NCBI GenBank assembly: GCA_963678675.1
Contig: OY783196.1
Location: forward strand, 17,230,138-17,294,137
Source: Xiphydria camelus
Taxonomy: Eukaryota; Arthropoda; Insecta; Hymenoptera; Xiphydriidae
Length of the DNA stretch: 64,000 nt
Reading direction: 5' to 3'
The notes below the pieces were generated by a model. That model was not told the DNA's origin. It saw nothing but the letters and a program-made list of their open reading frames with translations, and did not search any database. Positions 46,172-57,946 of the stretch are shown one piece after another. Position 1 is the stretch's first letter; each line of letters opens with the position of its first letter. Made by a program: the position numbers and the translations under genes.

Positions 46172-46800
46172 AGGCCAGTCGATAAGGGCATTGATAACGG
46201 AAGCAATTCCGGACAAGCTGGAAATAATTTTAATTTGTTTGATTTGGTGTTAGAAAGCACGTATTAAATTTGCACCCCCCCCAGAAAGCCCGGATTTGGC
46301 CGCCATCTTAAGAAAAGCTGTAAAAAAAATGTTTTTTCTTCATTATTTGTCAATAACTCGATTTCTATAAACTTTAGAGCAAAATATGTAGTTACCAAAA
46401 TGAAAGTAAATTAAATTATCTATAAAAAATGCTGTATGTGTTTTTCCGTGCGACCATCTGGTTCGAAGTTATATGGACATAAAAAGCTGGGTATATTATA
46501 GGCATTTATTGTTTTCTTTATTCTATAGGCATATTTAAAAGCAAGCAACTGCTATTATGCTTTCATGATTGCATTTATATTTGTTTTCTATCGGCCAACC
46601 CTACTCCTGTTTTACACGAAATGTTTAATTCAAGGTCATTAACCCTGTAAGCACCTAGACAAGGAATGTCGGGTGTAAACAACTGGACAGGGAAAGTCGG
46701 GCTTTCCTGATCGAGCCTCCCGTTCGGGTGTTACCAAGGACGGTCTACCACTTTTTCTCGGACGTTTTTTAATGCCCGCAATTTCGAGTTTTCGAAACAT
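46172..46800. repeat. Left copy of the internal 0.63-kb inverted repeat
   Basis: Runs from GGCCAGTCGATAAGGGCATT through CATCTTAAGAAAAGC and TTCGAAGTTATATGGACAT to CCCGCAATTTCGAGTTTT. It pairs with 54541-55172, with substitutions of a few percent and small indels. No open frame. Confidence 0.75.
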
Positions 46801-47109
46801 TCGGAAATTAGGTCTATCAGTACCGGAGTTACTGGAGATGAGAAAGTTAATTGCCAAAATGCATATGAAATTGGCATATCTGCTATGACAGATCTTCGTG
46901 ATGCCAGTACGCCAACTTCGCCAGTATCAAGTTTAAACGTAAAAATAGAGTATCGGCAATTGGAGCTACTAACACACTCAGGAGTAAAACTGGGAAACAG
47001 AACGATTCCCATTAACCCCACTTTGCTTTTCCAAAGAATTTCATTTCTCAAGAGATCTGAGGAACAGTTAGAAGGTTACTTCCAATATACGAACTAGCTC
47101 CTTATCCAC

Positions 47110-47547
47110 TGTTCCGTCTCACGACGACTGACGAAGGTTGCATAGCGTCGACCTACGCTATCCCCTCAATAGGTTATTCACGTAGCGTTTTCTAATTACA
47201 AAGAGAAAATAAACGAGAGACGTTGCTCTCGGTTCCGCAAGACATTTTGTTTTGTTTACTACTTCGGAGTTCAAAAAAAGGCTTTGATCTCGCGATGTCA
47301 TTATTCAATGTATAAAACACAGAGTTCAAGACCACACGGTTCATACCAAGTTAATCGATTTGTAAACAGTGTATCTCCGTATTATCAATACATCGTATTA
47401 TTTGAATGAGTGCGGTGTCAATTAATTAGCCAATAGATTGAAATATATCTAAAGGTAGTTCGGGCAAGCCGCGTCGCGTACAATAGCGTTCTCGGGCCTT
47501 ACAACCCCGAGTAGATTAAATCAAAGAAATCGCGCGGCGACCGAACA
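47110..47547 (+). repeat. 5' LTR of the BEL element
   Basis: Begins TGTTCCGTCTCACGACGACT and ends CGGCGACCGAACA. Against the 3' LTR I see two substitutions (G/A at 47471 and G/A at 47495). Confidence 0.95.
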
Positions 47548-47554
47548 TATTTTT

Positions 47555-47572
47555 TGGTCCTTCGAGCCGGAT
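47555..47572 (+). promoter_or_regulatory. Primer-binding site, complementary to tRNA-Tyr 3' end
   Basis: TGGTCCTTCGAGCCGGAT lies 7 bp after the 5' LTR and is the complement of the 3' end of eukaryotic tRNA-Tyr as I recall it (ending CGAAGGA plus CCA). This would prime minus-strand DNA synthesis. Confidence 0.75.
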
Positions 47573-47660
47573 CCAGTCAACCATTTGGATCCCTCCACGC
47601 AATACTACGGTGAAAGGTGCTACGAAAGTGATCGAGTGAATATTCAACTACGTCTGCATC

Positions 47661-50600
47661 ATGACGGAGAGGGCAGCGACTTCCACAGCAACGTCGACAG
47701 AAGAACAGGTAAAAATGCTAATAATACGACGCGGTCACATTAAAGCTACCCTCACAAACTTCAAGAAGGCAGTCGATGCTTTCCCCAGAGAGAAAAATCT
47801 CAAGAAGCTTCAAATTCGAGTAGAGAAACTCGAGGAAACTATGAGAAATCTCCAAGACCTACAGGTCACATTAGAAGCTCTCGAACCTAACGCACATCAT
47901 GAGGAGGTAGGTTTCGAAATGTTGGAGAATTATTACGATTATCTTGCCGAAGCCGATCAGCATCTTCGCCCATCAATACCGCAGTCGAGTCGAGCGACCT
48001 CAGTCGCGCACGAGCAGCAGTCATCTACGACTCCTAGCAGCAATCGAACAGCAACAATCAAACTACCCAAGATAGACCTGCCAAAGTTTGACGGAAGATA
48101 CGAAAATTGGCTAGCATTCAAGGACGCCTTCACAGTCATGATCGATCAACATGAAGAGTTAACCAGTGTTCAGAAATTACAGTATCTACGTTCAACACTC
48201 ATCGATGAAGCATGAAAGGTCATTCATTCTCTTGAAACAACCGAGGACAACTACGCAGAAGCCTGGGAGTTGTTAAAATCAACATACGACAACAATCGCG
48301 TCATCATCCTGAGGCACATCGAACTGCTCTTCAAGCTTCCTCAACTATTTAAGGAATCAGCCGAAGATCTACGGATACTTATCAACAACGTTCAACAGCA
48401 TACTCGGGCGTTAAAATCATTGGATCAACCAGTCGATAACTGGAGCAGTTTACTAGTTTACCTCATCATAGAAAAGTTAGATAAGACGACGCGCAGGGAA
48501 TGGGAAAAAACACTATCAGATTCATCAATGCCTACTTATGAAGAATTAATCCAGTTCTTGAGGAAAGCATCATTGTATTCAACTGAAGTGACATCAATTT
48601 CAACCCATAATTCCACGCCATCGAATCCGAAAAGCAACTTCAATCCTAAAACAAGGACAGGAGGCAACAAGACTCACTCTACGTATCTAGCGAACCTCGG
48701 TAATCACAACGGCGGGTGTCCAATATGCAAAGAAAGTCACCCAACGTACCGTTGTAGCAAGCTACTAGCACTTCCAATCAATGAAAGGATCCAAACTGTC
48801 AAAGCCGCCCAGTTGTGCTTGAAATGTCTACGCATTGGTCATCACACACAACAATGCGCATTATCAAATTGCCCGAAATGCAAAGGTAAGCACAACAGTT
48901 TACTACACATTAACCAGGAAACGATTCAACCAGCGTCAACGCCATCAAGCACGAGCGATCAGCAAGCAGCATGCCTGGTAACAAACACACCGGTGGTTTA
49001 TGCAATGGCAACACCAACATCCGTCACACCCACCAACGATTTACTATTGACAGCAGTCATTAAGATTTACGACCACGAAGGTCGTTCTCACAAGTGCCGT
49101 GCGCTACTGGATACCTGCTCGAGCTCTAGTTTCATGACGGAACGTTTCGCCAGGCTGCTCAAGCTTCCGATGCAACGATGTGAGATTCCCGTCGGAGCTC
49201 TCAACGGCGCCTCTACAACGGCTCATTTCTTGGTCCAGGCAATCATATAGTCCAGAATGAACAGGCATACGCGCACACTCACTTGTCTGACAGTTCCTAC
49301 CGTCGGGGGATTGCAGCCCAGTGAGATCGTCGACAGAAGCCGGATCAAAATTCCAAGGAATCTCCCTTTGGCCGATCCGTCTTTCCATCTACCAGCTGAA
49401 GTGGATTTACTCATCAGCTCCGGACCTACACTAGCGATGTTGAGTATTGGACAAATCAGACTCGACAAGAGCCACCATTCCAACCTTACTATGCAAAAGA
49501 CACAATTAGGATGGGTCATCGGGGGGAGCGTGACACTCAATTTCCCGTGCTACCAGGCAAGAACACACATCACGACGACTCCCGCTTTCGATCTGAGTAA
49601 GTTCTGGGAAATAGAAGAAATTCCACCACGACGGCATCTCTCCTCAAACGAACAATCTTGCGAGGAACAATTCATCAATTCGGTTCAAAGAGAAACCTCA
49701 GGCAAGTATACGGTCACTCTCCCATTCAATAATAAAAGGTCTCAACTGGGAGAATCCAAGGCGCATGCACTGAAGCGCTTCCACGGGTTGGAACGACGAT
49801 TCAGGGGCGATCCAGAGTTACAGAGACAGTATAACGCAGTACTCCAAGAATATTTAGATCTAGGACACATGACCGAGATCAACCAGGGTGAGTTAACCGA
49901 TCAAGGATTCTACTTACCGCACCATGCAGTCATGAAGAAAACTAGTTTCACCACAAAACTGCGAGTCGTCTTCGACGGTTCCGCGAAGTCTAGCTCCGGT
50001 CTATCGCTCAACGAAACTCTTATGGTTGGACCGACCATTCAAGACGACATTTTCTCATTACTACTCCGGTTCCGTGTTCATCGTTACGTTCTGACCGGCG
50101 ATATTGAGAAGATGTATCGTCAGTTCTGGGTGCGTAAGGAAGACCGAAAATACCAGCGGGTGATATGGAGAAATTAACAAGGCGAGCTGAAGGTGTATGA
50201 ATTGAATACAGTCACTTTCGGACTGTCAGCAGCCCCATATCTCGCAATTCGCTGCCTGCATCAGCTAGCCGACGACGAATCACACATATGCCCAGCAGCC
50301 TCTAATACATTAAAACAAGATTTATACGTTGACGATCTACTCACCGGTGCGGATACTTACCAAGACGTCATCAGCATCCGCGATGGAATCATCAAAATCC
50401 TCCAACGAGGAGGCATCAACATGCGTCAATGGGCTTCCAATGAACCCAGCCTCCTCGAAGGACTTGCCGTGGATAATATACATCGCAAGTTTTTGACGGA
50501 TGAAGCCACCATCAAGACCTTAGGGATCTACTGGAATTCCCAGGTAGACGCCATAAAGTACACGACTACACCTGTGGCACCTAGTTCCAAGATAACAAAA

Positions 50601-52860
50601 CGGATAATTCTATCTGAAATTGCGAAAACATTTGATCCCCTAGGACTTTTGGGGCCGGTAGTATCAAAAACAAAAATCCTACTGCAAAATCTCTGGCGTC
50701 AAAGTCTCGATTGGGACGAATCAGTACCAGCTGCTATTCACACCGAGTGGACCACATTTATATCTCAACTCAAACTACTAGACAATCTAACTTTCGAACG
50801 ACGAATCATCATCCAAAATGCCCAAACTACACAGCTACACGGTTTCTGTGATGCAAGCGAGCGAGCTTACGGAGCTTGCATTTATCTCAGATCGAGGGAT
50901 CGGGAAGGAAAGACACAAGCCACGCTACTATGCGCCAAATCTCGGGTGGCACCACTTAAGGTTATCACGTTGCCTAGACTTGAGCTGTGTGGTGCTCTAC
51001 TCCTAGCTGATCTATACACGTCAGTGACCCAAGCTTTATCATTGCGTGTTGATAAGGTAATATTCTGGTCCGATTCCACCGTCACGCTTCATTGGATTAA
51101 CACTTCACCACATCAGCTGCAAACATTTATGGCAAATCGAGTGTCTGCCATCCAACAACAAACAGACGCACACATGTGGAGACACGTGCGTTCATCCCAC
51201 AAACCTGCAGATCAACTCTCTCGAGGTCAACTCCCGTACGAGTTCATACAGGAATCGAACTGGAGGAATGGACCCTCGTGGCTACAACGAGAAGAATCTG
51301 AATGGCCTCGACTCCATTTGGAACCTCTATCAATCATTCCGGAGCAACGAAAGACAAATTGTCTCTTAAGCATTACCAGCGAGAACGAATTACTACACCG
51401 TTACTCATCGATCCAGAAACTACGACGCACGGTGGCGTACTGCCTTCGTTTCAAACGAAGCAACAATTTCAAGGGACCACTCTCTGCCGAAGAAATCGAG
51501 CTTGCAAATAATCAAATTATACGATGCATCCAGATTACAACATTTCCAGAAGATTTCAAGGTCCTGCTCAGGAAAGAGGAAGTAAATCGAACCAGTCAAT
51601 TAAAAACATTAAATCCATTCATTGATGAAAGCGGTCTAATTCGTGTAGGAGGTCGCTTAAGAAATGCTAGCATCCCCTATTCTCAACGACATCCAATAGT
51701 GTTGCCAAAGAGACATCATATTACAATGCTGCTAATTCGCCAGGAGCACATCTCAAATCATCATGCTGGAGTACAGAATACACTCTATGCACTCCGCCAG
51801 AAATACTGGCTCCTCGATGGACGCAACCAGGTTAGAAAAATCATCCGCCAATGTGTTCGCTGCTTCCGAACTAACCCACCTCGTCAAGCGGATTACATCA
51901 TGGGTAATCTACCAAACGTGAGGACATCAGAAGCTAGACCATTCAGCAACGTCGGTGTAGACTACTGCGGTCCGTTTTTCATCAAAGAACGAAAACACCG
52001 CAATAGGAGCCGAGTCAAAATCTACGTAGCAGTCTTCGTCTGTCTCGTAACGAAGGCAATACATCTTGAGGTGGTAAGCGATTTAACCACCGAAGGATTT
52101 TTAGGAGCTTTAGCACGATTCACCGCCAGGCGAGGAAAACCACGGAATATTTATTCCGACAATGGCACGAATTTCGTCGGAGCGAACAATCAGTTAGCGG
52201 AACTCCAAGCAATCCTCAACGACGAGCGCCAACGTCACCGCATCCATACGAAGCTTGCTGATCAAGGGATAATCTGGCATTTCATCCCTCCACAAGCTCC
52301 ACATTTTGGCGGACTGTGGGAGGCGGGTGTCAAATCATTTAAACATGAGACGCGTCATCGGTGAAGAACTATTCACGTTCGAGCAGTTTAATACATTCAC
52401 CATCGAAATCGAAGGCATACTTAACTCACGCCCATTAACACCTATCTCCACGGATCCCAACGACCCTATCGCCCTCACTCCTGGACACCTTCTTATCGGC
52501 AACATTCTAACATCCATCCCAGAAGCAAATCTTCTTTCAACCCCAACTAACAGGCTATCTGCATGGCAGCATATTAGAAAGGTCAAACGAGATTTTTGGA
52601 TTCGGTGGCATAAAGAATATATAAACGAGCTCAACACTCGAGCTAAATGGCACTCTGGGACTCCTAATATTAAGGAGGGCACCGTCGTCATCATCCGGGA
52701 GGACCACCTGCCACCAAGACAATGGTCTCTTGGTATAATCATCAAAACCTACCCTGGGAAGGACGGAATTGTTCGAGTAGCACAAGTTAAAACAGCCACA
52801 AGTCTATTCGATAGGAGCATTAGGAAATTAGCTCCACTATTTAGTGAAAACACGCATTGA
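47661..52860 (+). pseudogene. BEL gag-pol, three in-frame stops and one frameshift
   Basis: Starting at ATG 47661, one frame runs to about 52340, broken by a TGA at 48213-48215, a TAG at 49248-49250 and a TAA at 50175-50177. At about 52335-52350 the frame shifts and then runs to 52860. Domains in order: gag with zinc knuckles (CPICKESHPTYRC at about 48718, then CLKCLRIGHHTQQC and CPKCKGKH), an aspartic protease (LLDTCSSSSF at about 49105), reverse transcriptase with YVDD at 50325-50336, RNase H (HGFCDASERAYGA, about 50838), and integrase (CVRCF zinc motif near 51855, DYCGPFF, SDNGTNFVG, GLWEAG). The frameshift falls close to the third acidic residue of the integrase. Confidence 0.93.
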
Positions 52861-52959
52861 CATTATTTTAGTTACGATATGGAGAATAATTTAGCATAAT
52901 GTCACATGACTTATTCATATTAGAGTATATTTTTTATTGTTACTCTCTACGTTCGCAAC

Positions 52960-52967
52960 GGGGGGAG
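52960..52967 (+). promoter_or_regulatory. Polypurine tract before the 3' LTR
   Basis: GGGGGGAG lies two bases before the 3' LTR, the expected position for the plus-strand primer. Confidence 0.75.
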
Positions 52968-52969
52968 TA

Positions 52970-53407
52970 TGTTCCGTCTCACGACGACTGACGAAGGTTG
53001 CATAGCGTCGACCTACGCTATCCCCTCAATAGGTTATTCACGTAGCGTTTTCTAATTACAAAGAGAAAATAAACGAGAGACGTTGCTCTCGGTTCCGCAA
53101 GACATTTTGTTTTGTTTACTACTTCGGAGTTCAAAAAAAGGCTTTGATCTCGCGATGTCATTATTCAATGTATAAAACACAGAGTTCAAGACCACACGGT
53201 TCATACCAAGTTAATCGATTTGTAAACAGTGTATCTCCGTATTATCAATACATCGTATTATTTGAATGAGTGCGGTGTCAATTAATTAGCCAATAGATTG
53301 AAATATATCTAAAGGTAGTTCGGGCAAGCCACGTCGCGTACAATAGCGTTCTCGAGCCTTACAACCCCGAGTAGATTAAATCAAAGAAATCGCGCGGCGA
53401 CCGAACA
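52970..53407 (+). repeat. 3' LTR of the BEL element
   Basis: A 438-bp near-identical copy of 47110-47547, followed by the TCCAC target duplication. Confidence 0.95.
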
Positions 53408-54540
53408 TCCACTTTCACTCTTCGACGAGATAGGGATGCGCAAAACCCAAAAATCTGCCCTATATGATGCCTTTGTGCCCACTGAAAGCCAACTAGACTC
53501 TGAAAATGAAATTCGTTAAAGTTTTACAGAAAGAAAAAGAATTACAGAAAGCTGTACAAATATTTCAAGATCCAAACGCATCCCCAGCGGATATAGACAA
53601 AGTTGGAGAACAATTTCTTCTTTATCTGTATGGATAAAAAAAATGCGACTCATTAAATAAATACAGATATCAGTGTTTCATACAATCTATTAGTAAAAGC
53701 TTACTAAACTTAGCATCGTTACCGCCAACCAAAGATGCAGCTCGCTTGCACTCCTTCCGTACTTACCATCAGGTACAGCTATGGTATGGAAATGACAAAT
53801 CAGCTTTAGATTGGGGATGGAAAAATTCAAAGAATGGGTTAATGCCCATTGCTATTTTACAAGACGCAGCTCCCCAAGAATTACTCAAACTTATTTCTTG
53901 TAAATGCGCTAAAGGTTGTAATGCAGTTTGTAGCTGCCGCAAAGCAGGTTTGTATTGCTCAGTACTCTGTGCATTTTGCCAGGGTAAATCTTGTTCGAAT
54001 ACTTTGGAAGTGGTCGAATTAGACAACGAAGACGACGAGGAGAATTTCCCTATCGATGTAGAAAGAGATCTAAACTAATCAATAGAATATTCTGCACATT
54101 ATGAACCAAATCCGGAATATGAGATAGATGTTCAAGACATTCAGGATAATATTGAGGGTTATATTGAACAACTAGTAACATCAAAAAGGCGAAAAAACTC
54201 TGATGAGCCTACAACCTTAAAAGAAATTTAGCTATCTAAGTTGGTGGCATAGTGGATTAGGCCTATTGGGGAGACCACTTAAAAAAAAACGCGCCGGGTA
54301 CTTTACCTCTAGGTGGTGTGGAAGCAAGTACAAGTATGTGATATGATTTCTTAACCAAATAACATTCAGAAAAAATTCCTCTTTTTTGGCCCCTTTTTCA
54401 GCACAGCAGCTAAATCCGAGCCATTAATATTTATATTGAGGATGCAAAATTAATAGCTATCTTGTTGGTCAAAGGAAAACACATTAAAATTTATTCCAGC
54501 TTTTCCGGATTTGCCCCCGCTATTAATGCACTTATCGACT

Positions 54541-55172
54541 GGCCTAAAACTCGAAATTGCGGGCATTAGAAACGCCCGAGAAAAAGTGGTAGACCGTCCT
54601 TGGTAACACCCGAACGAGAGGCTCGATCGGGAAAGCCCGACTTTCCCTGTCCAGATGTTTACACCCGACATTTCTTGTCTAGGTGCTTACAGGGTTAATG
54701 ACCTTGAATTAAACATTTCGTATAAAACAGGAGTAGGGTTGGCCGATAGAAAACAAATATAAATGCAATCATAAAAGCATAATAGCAGTTGCTTGCTTTT
54801 AAATATGCCTATAGAATAAAGAAAATAATAAATGCCTATAATATACCCAGCTTTTGATGTCCATATAACTTCGAACCAGATGGTCGTACGGAAAAACACA
54901 TACAACATTTTTTATAGATAATTTAATTTACTTTCATTTTGGTAACTGCATGTTTTGCTCTAAAGTTTATAGAAATCGAGTTATTGACAAATAATGAAGA
55001 AAAAACATTTTTTTTGCCGCTTTTCTTAAGATGGCGGCCAAATCCGGGCTTTTTCTGGGGGGTGCAAATTTAATACGTGCTTTTTAACACCAAATCAAAC
55101 AAATTAAAATTATTTCCAGCTTGTCCGGAATTGCTTCCGTTATCAGCTATTTTATACGACTTGGCGACTGGC
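54541..55172. repeat. Right copy of the internal 0.63-kb inverted repeat
   Basis: Inverse of 46172-46800. A second, short copy of the outer motif (CTTATCGACTGGCC) directly precedes it at about 54530, so this block may itself be a separate small element with similar ends. Confidence 0.7.
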
Positions 55173-55819
55173 CTATATCAACTTCAAAGTACTTAAGTAA
55201 AAGATTCAAGTGAAGAACGCGAAATTAAATTTTTAGGAATCCGGTATCTATCTACGTAAGTTCGTCATCTTACTCGACATCGCCATTTTGAGTTCAGTAA
55301 AATATTTCTGAACTTCAACTAACCAGAAAACATTGAAATTATACATCAATAGACGTGTTTTAAGCAGTACTTTAAGAATATCACAAGTAGAAATTGAAAA
55401 TACTTACTCAGCAAGCGTAATTCCTTACGGAACACCTTCAAAAACTTATAACAACGGAGCACGAAAACACGTTTTCCGTTTCAGTGGACGACATGTGCAC
55501 TAGGATGGGAATTTTGGGGTTGCCGTGGGTGGCACGGCACTAGCGCTTTCTAATGGTGTAGGAACCGGCCCTTAATCTAGCGTCAATATTGTTAAATATC
55601 GAATTGGTCATCTTACCCAACTTTCCCCTAATCGATATATGTATATTAGGAAGTTGCATTGAAAGCCGCTGTTCTCTTGTAGATGGCTCTAATTACTTAT
55701 ATCGTGCGAAGCGACTAATACTTCTTGTATCATTTTAAATTATTGATATTTCTCATTAAGATTCAGTCATTAAACTGCCATTTTTGGTTAATATAAGTCT
55801 ATGTCTATAAACAAAGAAA

Positions 55820-56985
55820 ATGGAACGCGACAAGTTGTTTTTCGATGTGTACTTCTAAGCTACTTTGATTTAACACGTTCGTCGCCGCGTCACCCATATA
55901 TGGGTGACGGGCATGCTTCCGTGGGAGCCTCGTCACCCAAATATGGGTGACGCTCTTCTTGTTCAAGTTAAAAAAAAGTGCTACTGCAGCTCATCAATTA
56001 CTTGTGGAAATTTATGCTGAATCTGCTCCATCAGAAATAGTATGTAGAGACTGGTTTCTTCGCTTCAAAAGTGGAAACTGTGATGTTCATGACAAACAAC
56101 GGCCAGGTCAAACAAAGAAGTTCGAAGATGAACAACTGCAAGCTCTATTGGAAGAAAACCCTACTCAAACGCTCAAAGGATTGGCTTAACAGCTTGAAGT
56201 CGATACGAATCTACAATTTCACGACGTCTACATGCCATGGAAAAGATTGAAAAAGAAGGAAAGTGGCTTCCACATGAATTGACCGAAAATGCCATTGGTA
56301 ATCGTCTGAATATCTCGATTTCTTTGCTTGCAAAGCATAAAAAGAAAAGTTTGTATGGCGTATTGTAACCGGTGATGCGAAATGGATCTATTTCGACAAC
56401 CCGAAATGTAAAAAATCATGGATTGATCCTGGCCAGCTATCAACGTCGATATCAAAATGAAACATCCACGGTCACAAAACAATGCTTTCAATTTGGTGGG
56501 ATATGGAAGGTGTCGTTTATTATGAGCTGTTGAAACCAAATGAAAAAATTACTGCCGAATGTTATCAACAATAATTAGAGCGTTTAAATGATAATTTGGT
56601 GCAAAAACGACCATCAATTGCATCAAATCGCCGAAAAGTGATTCTTTTTCACGACAATGTTCGGCCTCATGTTGTTAAAGCTGTGAAAGAAACATTGATT
56701 GAGCTTGAATGGGAAGTTCTCCCGCACCCGCCGTATTCTCCAGACCTGGCCCCAAGTGATTATCATTTATTTAGATCGATGCAACACGACTTGGAAGATA
56801 CACACACTTCCATAATTACCAAGAAGTCAAAAATTGGGTTGCTGATTGTGAGTGGATTAGCTCAAAAAGTAGACAATTCTTTCTTCGCGGGATTCAACTT
56901 CTGCCAGAAAAGTGGGAAAAAGTTATAGCTTTCGAATGAAAATACTTCGCGATTGAGGTATTCACACATTTTATTACGACAAAAT
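55820..56985 (+). pseudogene. mariner transposase, interrupted and stopped
   Basis: From ATG 55820: MERDKLFFDVYF, then a stop at about 55856, the 94-bp insert, KKSATAAHQLLVEIYAESAP, SEIVCRDWFLRFKSGN, KKFEDEQLQALLEENPTQTL with a stop at 56187. In shifted frames follow RRLHAMEKIEKE, VTGDAKWIYFDNP, SIWWDMEGVVYYELLKPNE, FHDNVRPHVVKAV and YSPDLAPSDYHLF. The last two motifs carry the D(34)D part of a mariner DD34D enzyme. The first Asp lies in GDAKW, whereas GDEKW is more usual. Stops and frameshifts are numerous. Confidence 0.88.
55874..55967. mobile_element. 94-bp TTAA-flanked insert with two CArG palindromes
   Basis: TTAA stands on each side (55870-55873 and 55968-55971). The insert contains two 22-bp near-palindromes, CGTCACCCATATATGGGTGA at 55888 and the same with CCAAATATGG at 55931. 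Both cores fit CC(A/T)6GG. Removing the insert with one TTAA restores continuity of the mariner frame at this point, so it arrived after the mariner. TTAA duplication suggests piggyBac-type mobilisation. Confidence 0.75.
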
Positions 56986-57030
56986 GTTTTAAAAACAAGA
57001 AAAAAAACAGCGGCTTTCAATGTAATCCCC

Positions 57031-57946
57031 TAATACTTATTGTTAGCTTTTAATTGAATTTTTAGTCATCTTATACCTTATCAACTACTACGGATATCAA
57101 TTGATCAGTTTTGAAAAAATGTAACAATTGTTTGAGTACATCCGTATCTGAATGATTTGTACTCGTACAAACGGAAAATTATTGCTACCGATTGAAGTGT
57201 GGTTCTCATTATGCAGTAATTGCTCGCAATCGACAGGCTCTTCTCATCGAGGACTCTCACGGTTGTTTTGCCGTAGTACTTATTTGATGTAAAGTGACTC
57301 ATAAATCGTTCGATAGTGAAATCTTTATAAAAAATTCCCGGTTACAAGAGACAGTCGTCGGGGTCCTATCGTACCGATAATTTAAACGAATTCATATTAT
57401 ACAACTGCTGCCATCTCACGGCTTCTCGCAGAGCTGGTCTCTTTCAGCGGGAAAGATCTTTTACAGGAGTAGCTCAAGTTAGATTCGTAAAATTGTGCGA
57501 CTTGGGCGATATCAATGATAGTGAACAGAGGAAATGTGTATGTACTTAATCTCTAATCAGCCAGTAATACAAATCTCATCTCTCGATAAGATCCAGATAG
57601 ACCTGAGATTTTTAGTTTTTTAAATATCAAAGATTGATTCGACATAGCCATTGAAGCTTTTCAAATTTTTGAAGAGTCTTAATGTGCGTATAACATTTCT
57701 TTTTGTTCAAATTGGAGTTTTTCTCTATCCTCTCTAAGCAAGAAGAATAAGGGTCTAATATAAAATCCCTGCGAAAATAATGTTCGAGGAACAATATATT
57801 GTAATAGACTTTAGACAGATGTACAGCCTAAATTAAGTGCCATTCTCCCGCATGAGTACACGTAGTTAACGAATACGTAAAAGGTCCCGAATTTAATAAA
57901 CCGCAATCCGCTGCACGCAATCCTCGCGAGAATCCTATACGAAATT
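57031..57946. other. Intergenic spacer, no gene seen
   Basis: AT-rich; no coding region or element ends recognised. Confidence 0.4.

Larger units (their letters stand above)
47110..53407 (+). mobile_element. BEL/Pao LTR retrotransposon, recent insertion
   Basis: Two 438-bp LTRs (starting TGTTCCGTC, ending CGAACA) enclose a primer-binding site, a gag-pol region and a polypurine tract. TCCAC is present on both sides (47105-47109 and 53408-53412), a 5-bp duplication as expected for this group. The LTRs differ at only two positions, yet gag-pol is broken in four places. It sits inside the cysteine-rich gene of the surrounding DNA element. Confidence 0.95.
46885..54238 (+). pseudogene. Cysteine-rich protein gene of the DNA element, split by BEL
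   Basis: The upstream part (about 46885-47109) reads ELLTHSGVKLGNRTIPINP, LLFQRISFLKRSEEQLEGY and then, after a 1-base frame change, YELAPYP. Past the BEL element, from 53408 onwards, the same frame resumes with SLFDEIGMRKTQKSALYDAF. Further on come YRYQCFIQSISKSLLNLASL, PPTKDAARLHSFRTYHQVQ, WGWKNSKNGLMPI and a C-terminal cysteine cluster (CKCAKGCNAVCSCRKAG, then YCSVLCAFCQGKSC). I recall this arrangement from many repeated, uncharacterised invertebrate genes. The cysteine spacing resembles CXC (tesmin/TSO1) motifs. Stops occur at about 53517 and 53636 and the central part is short, so the gene was damaged. Confidence 0.55.
45712..55628 (+). mobile_element. DNA element with a cysteine-rich gene, TA-flanked, split by a BEL retrotransposon
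   Basis: The inverted ends GGGGAAAGTCGGGTAAGATG (left) and mirrored GGGGAAAGTTGGGTAAGATG (right) are flanked by TA (45710-45711 and 55629-55630). Variants of GTAAGATGACGA or its mirror recur inside near 45724, 45905, 45940, 55262 and 55605. A block of about 630 bp at 46172-46800 is present inverted at 54541-55172. Between the blocks lies a cysteine-rich protein gene into which the BEL element at 47110-53407 inserted. Without BEL the element is about 3.6 kb. I cannot assign a superfamily. Confidence 0.65.
55649..57030 (+). mobile_element. mariner DNA transposon, dead (1,382 bp)
   Basis: The inverted ends (left GGAAGTTGCATTGAAAGCCG; right, mirrored, GGGGATTACATTGAAAGCCG) are flanked by TA (55647-55648 and 57031-57032). 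It contains a broken mariner transposase and a 94-bp TTAA-flanked insert at 55874-55967. It begins only about 20 bp after the end of the previous element. Confidence 0.9.

Noticed and set aside
47555..47572. Possible tRNA gene fragment
   Set aside because: Only the 3' acceptor complement is present, at the primer-site position of an LTR element.
55888..55952. CArG boxes as a true promoter element
   Set aside because: They lie in a TTAA-flanked mobile insert within a dead transposase, far from any gene start; reported as a feature of the insert only.
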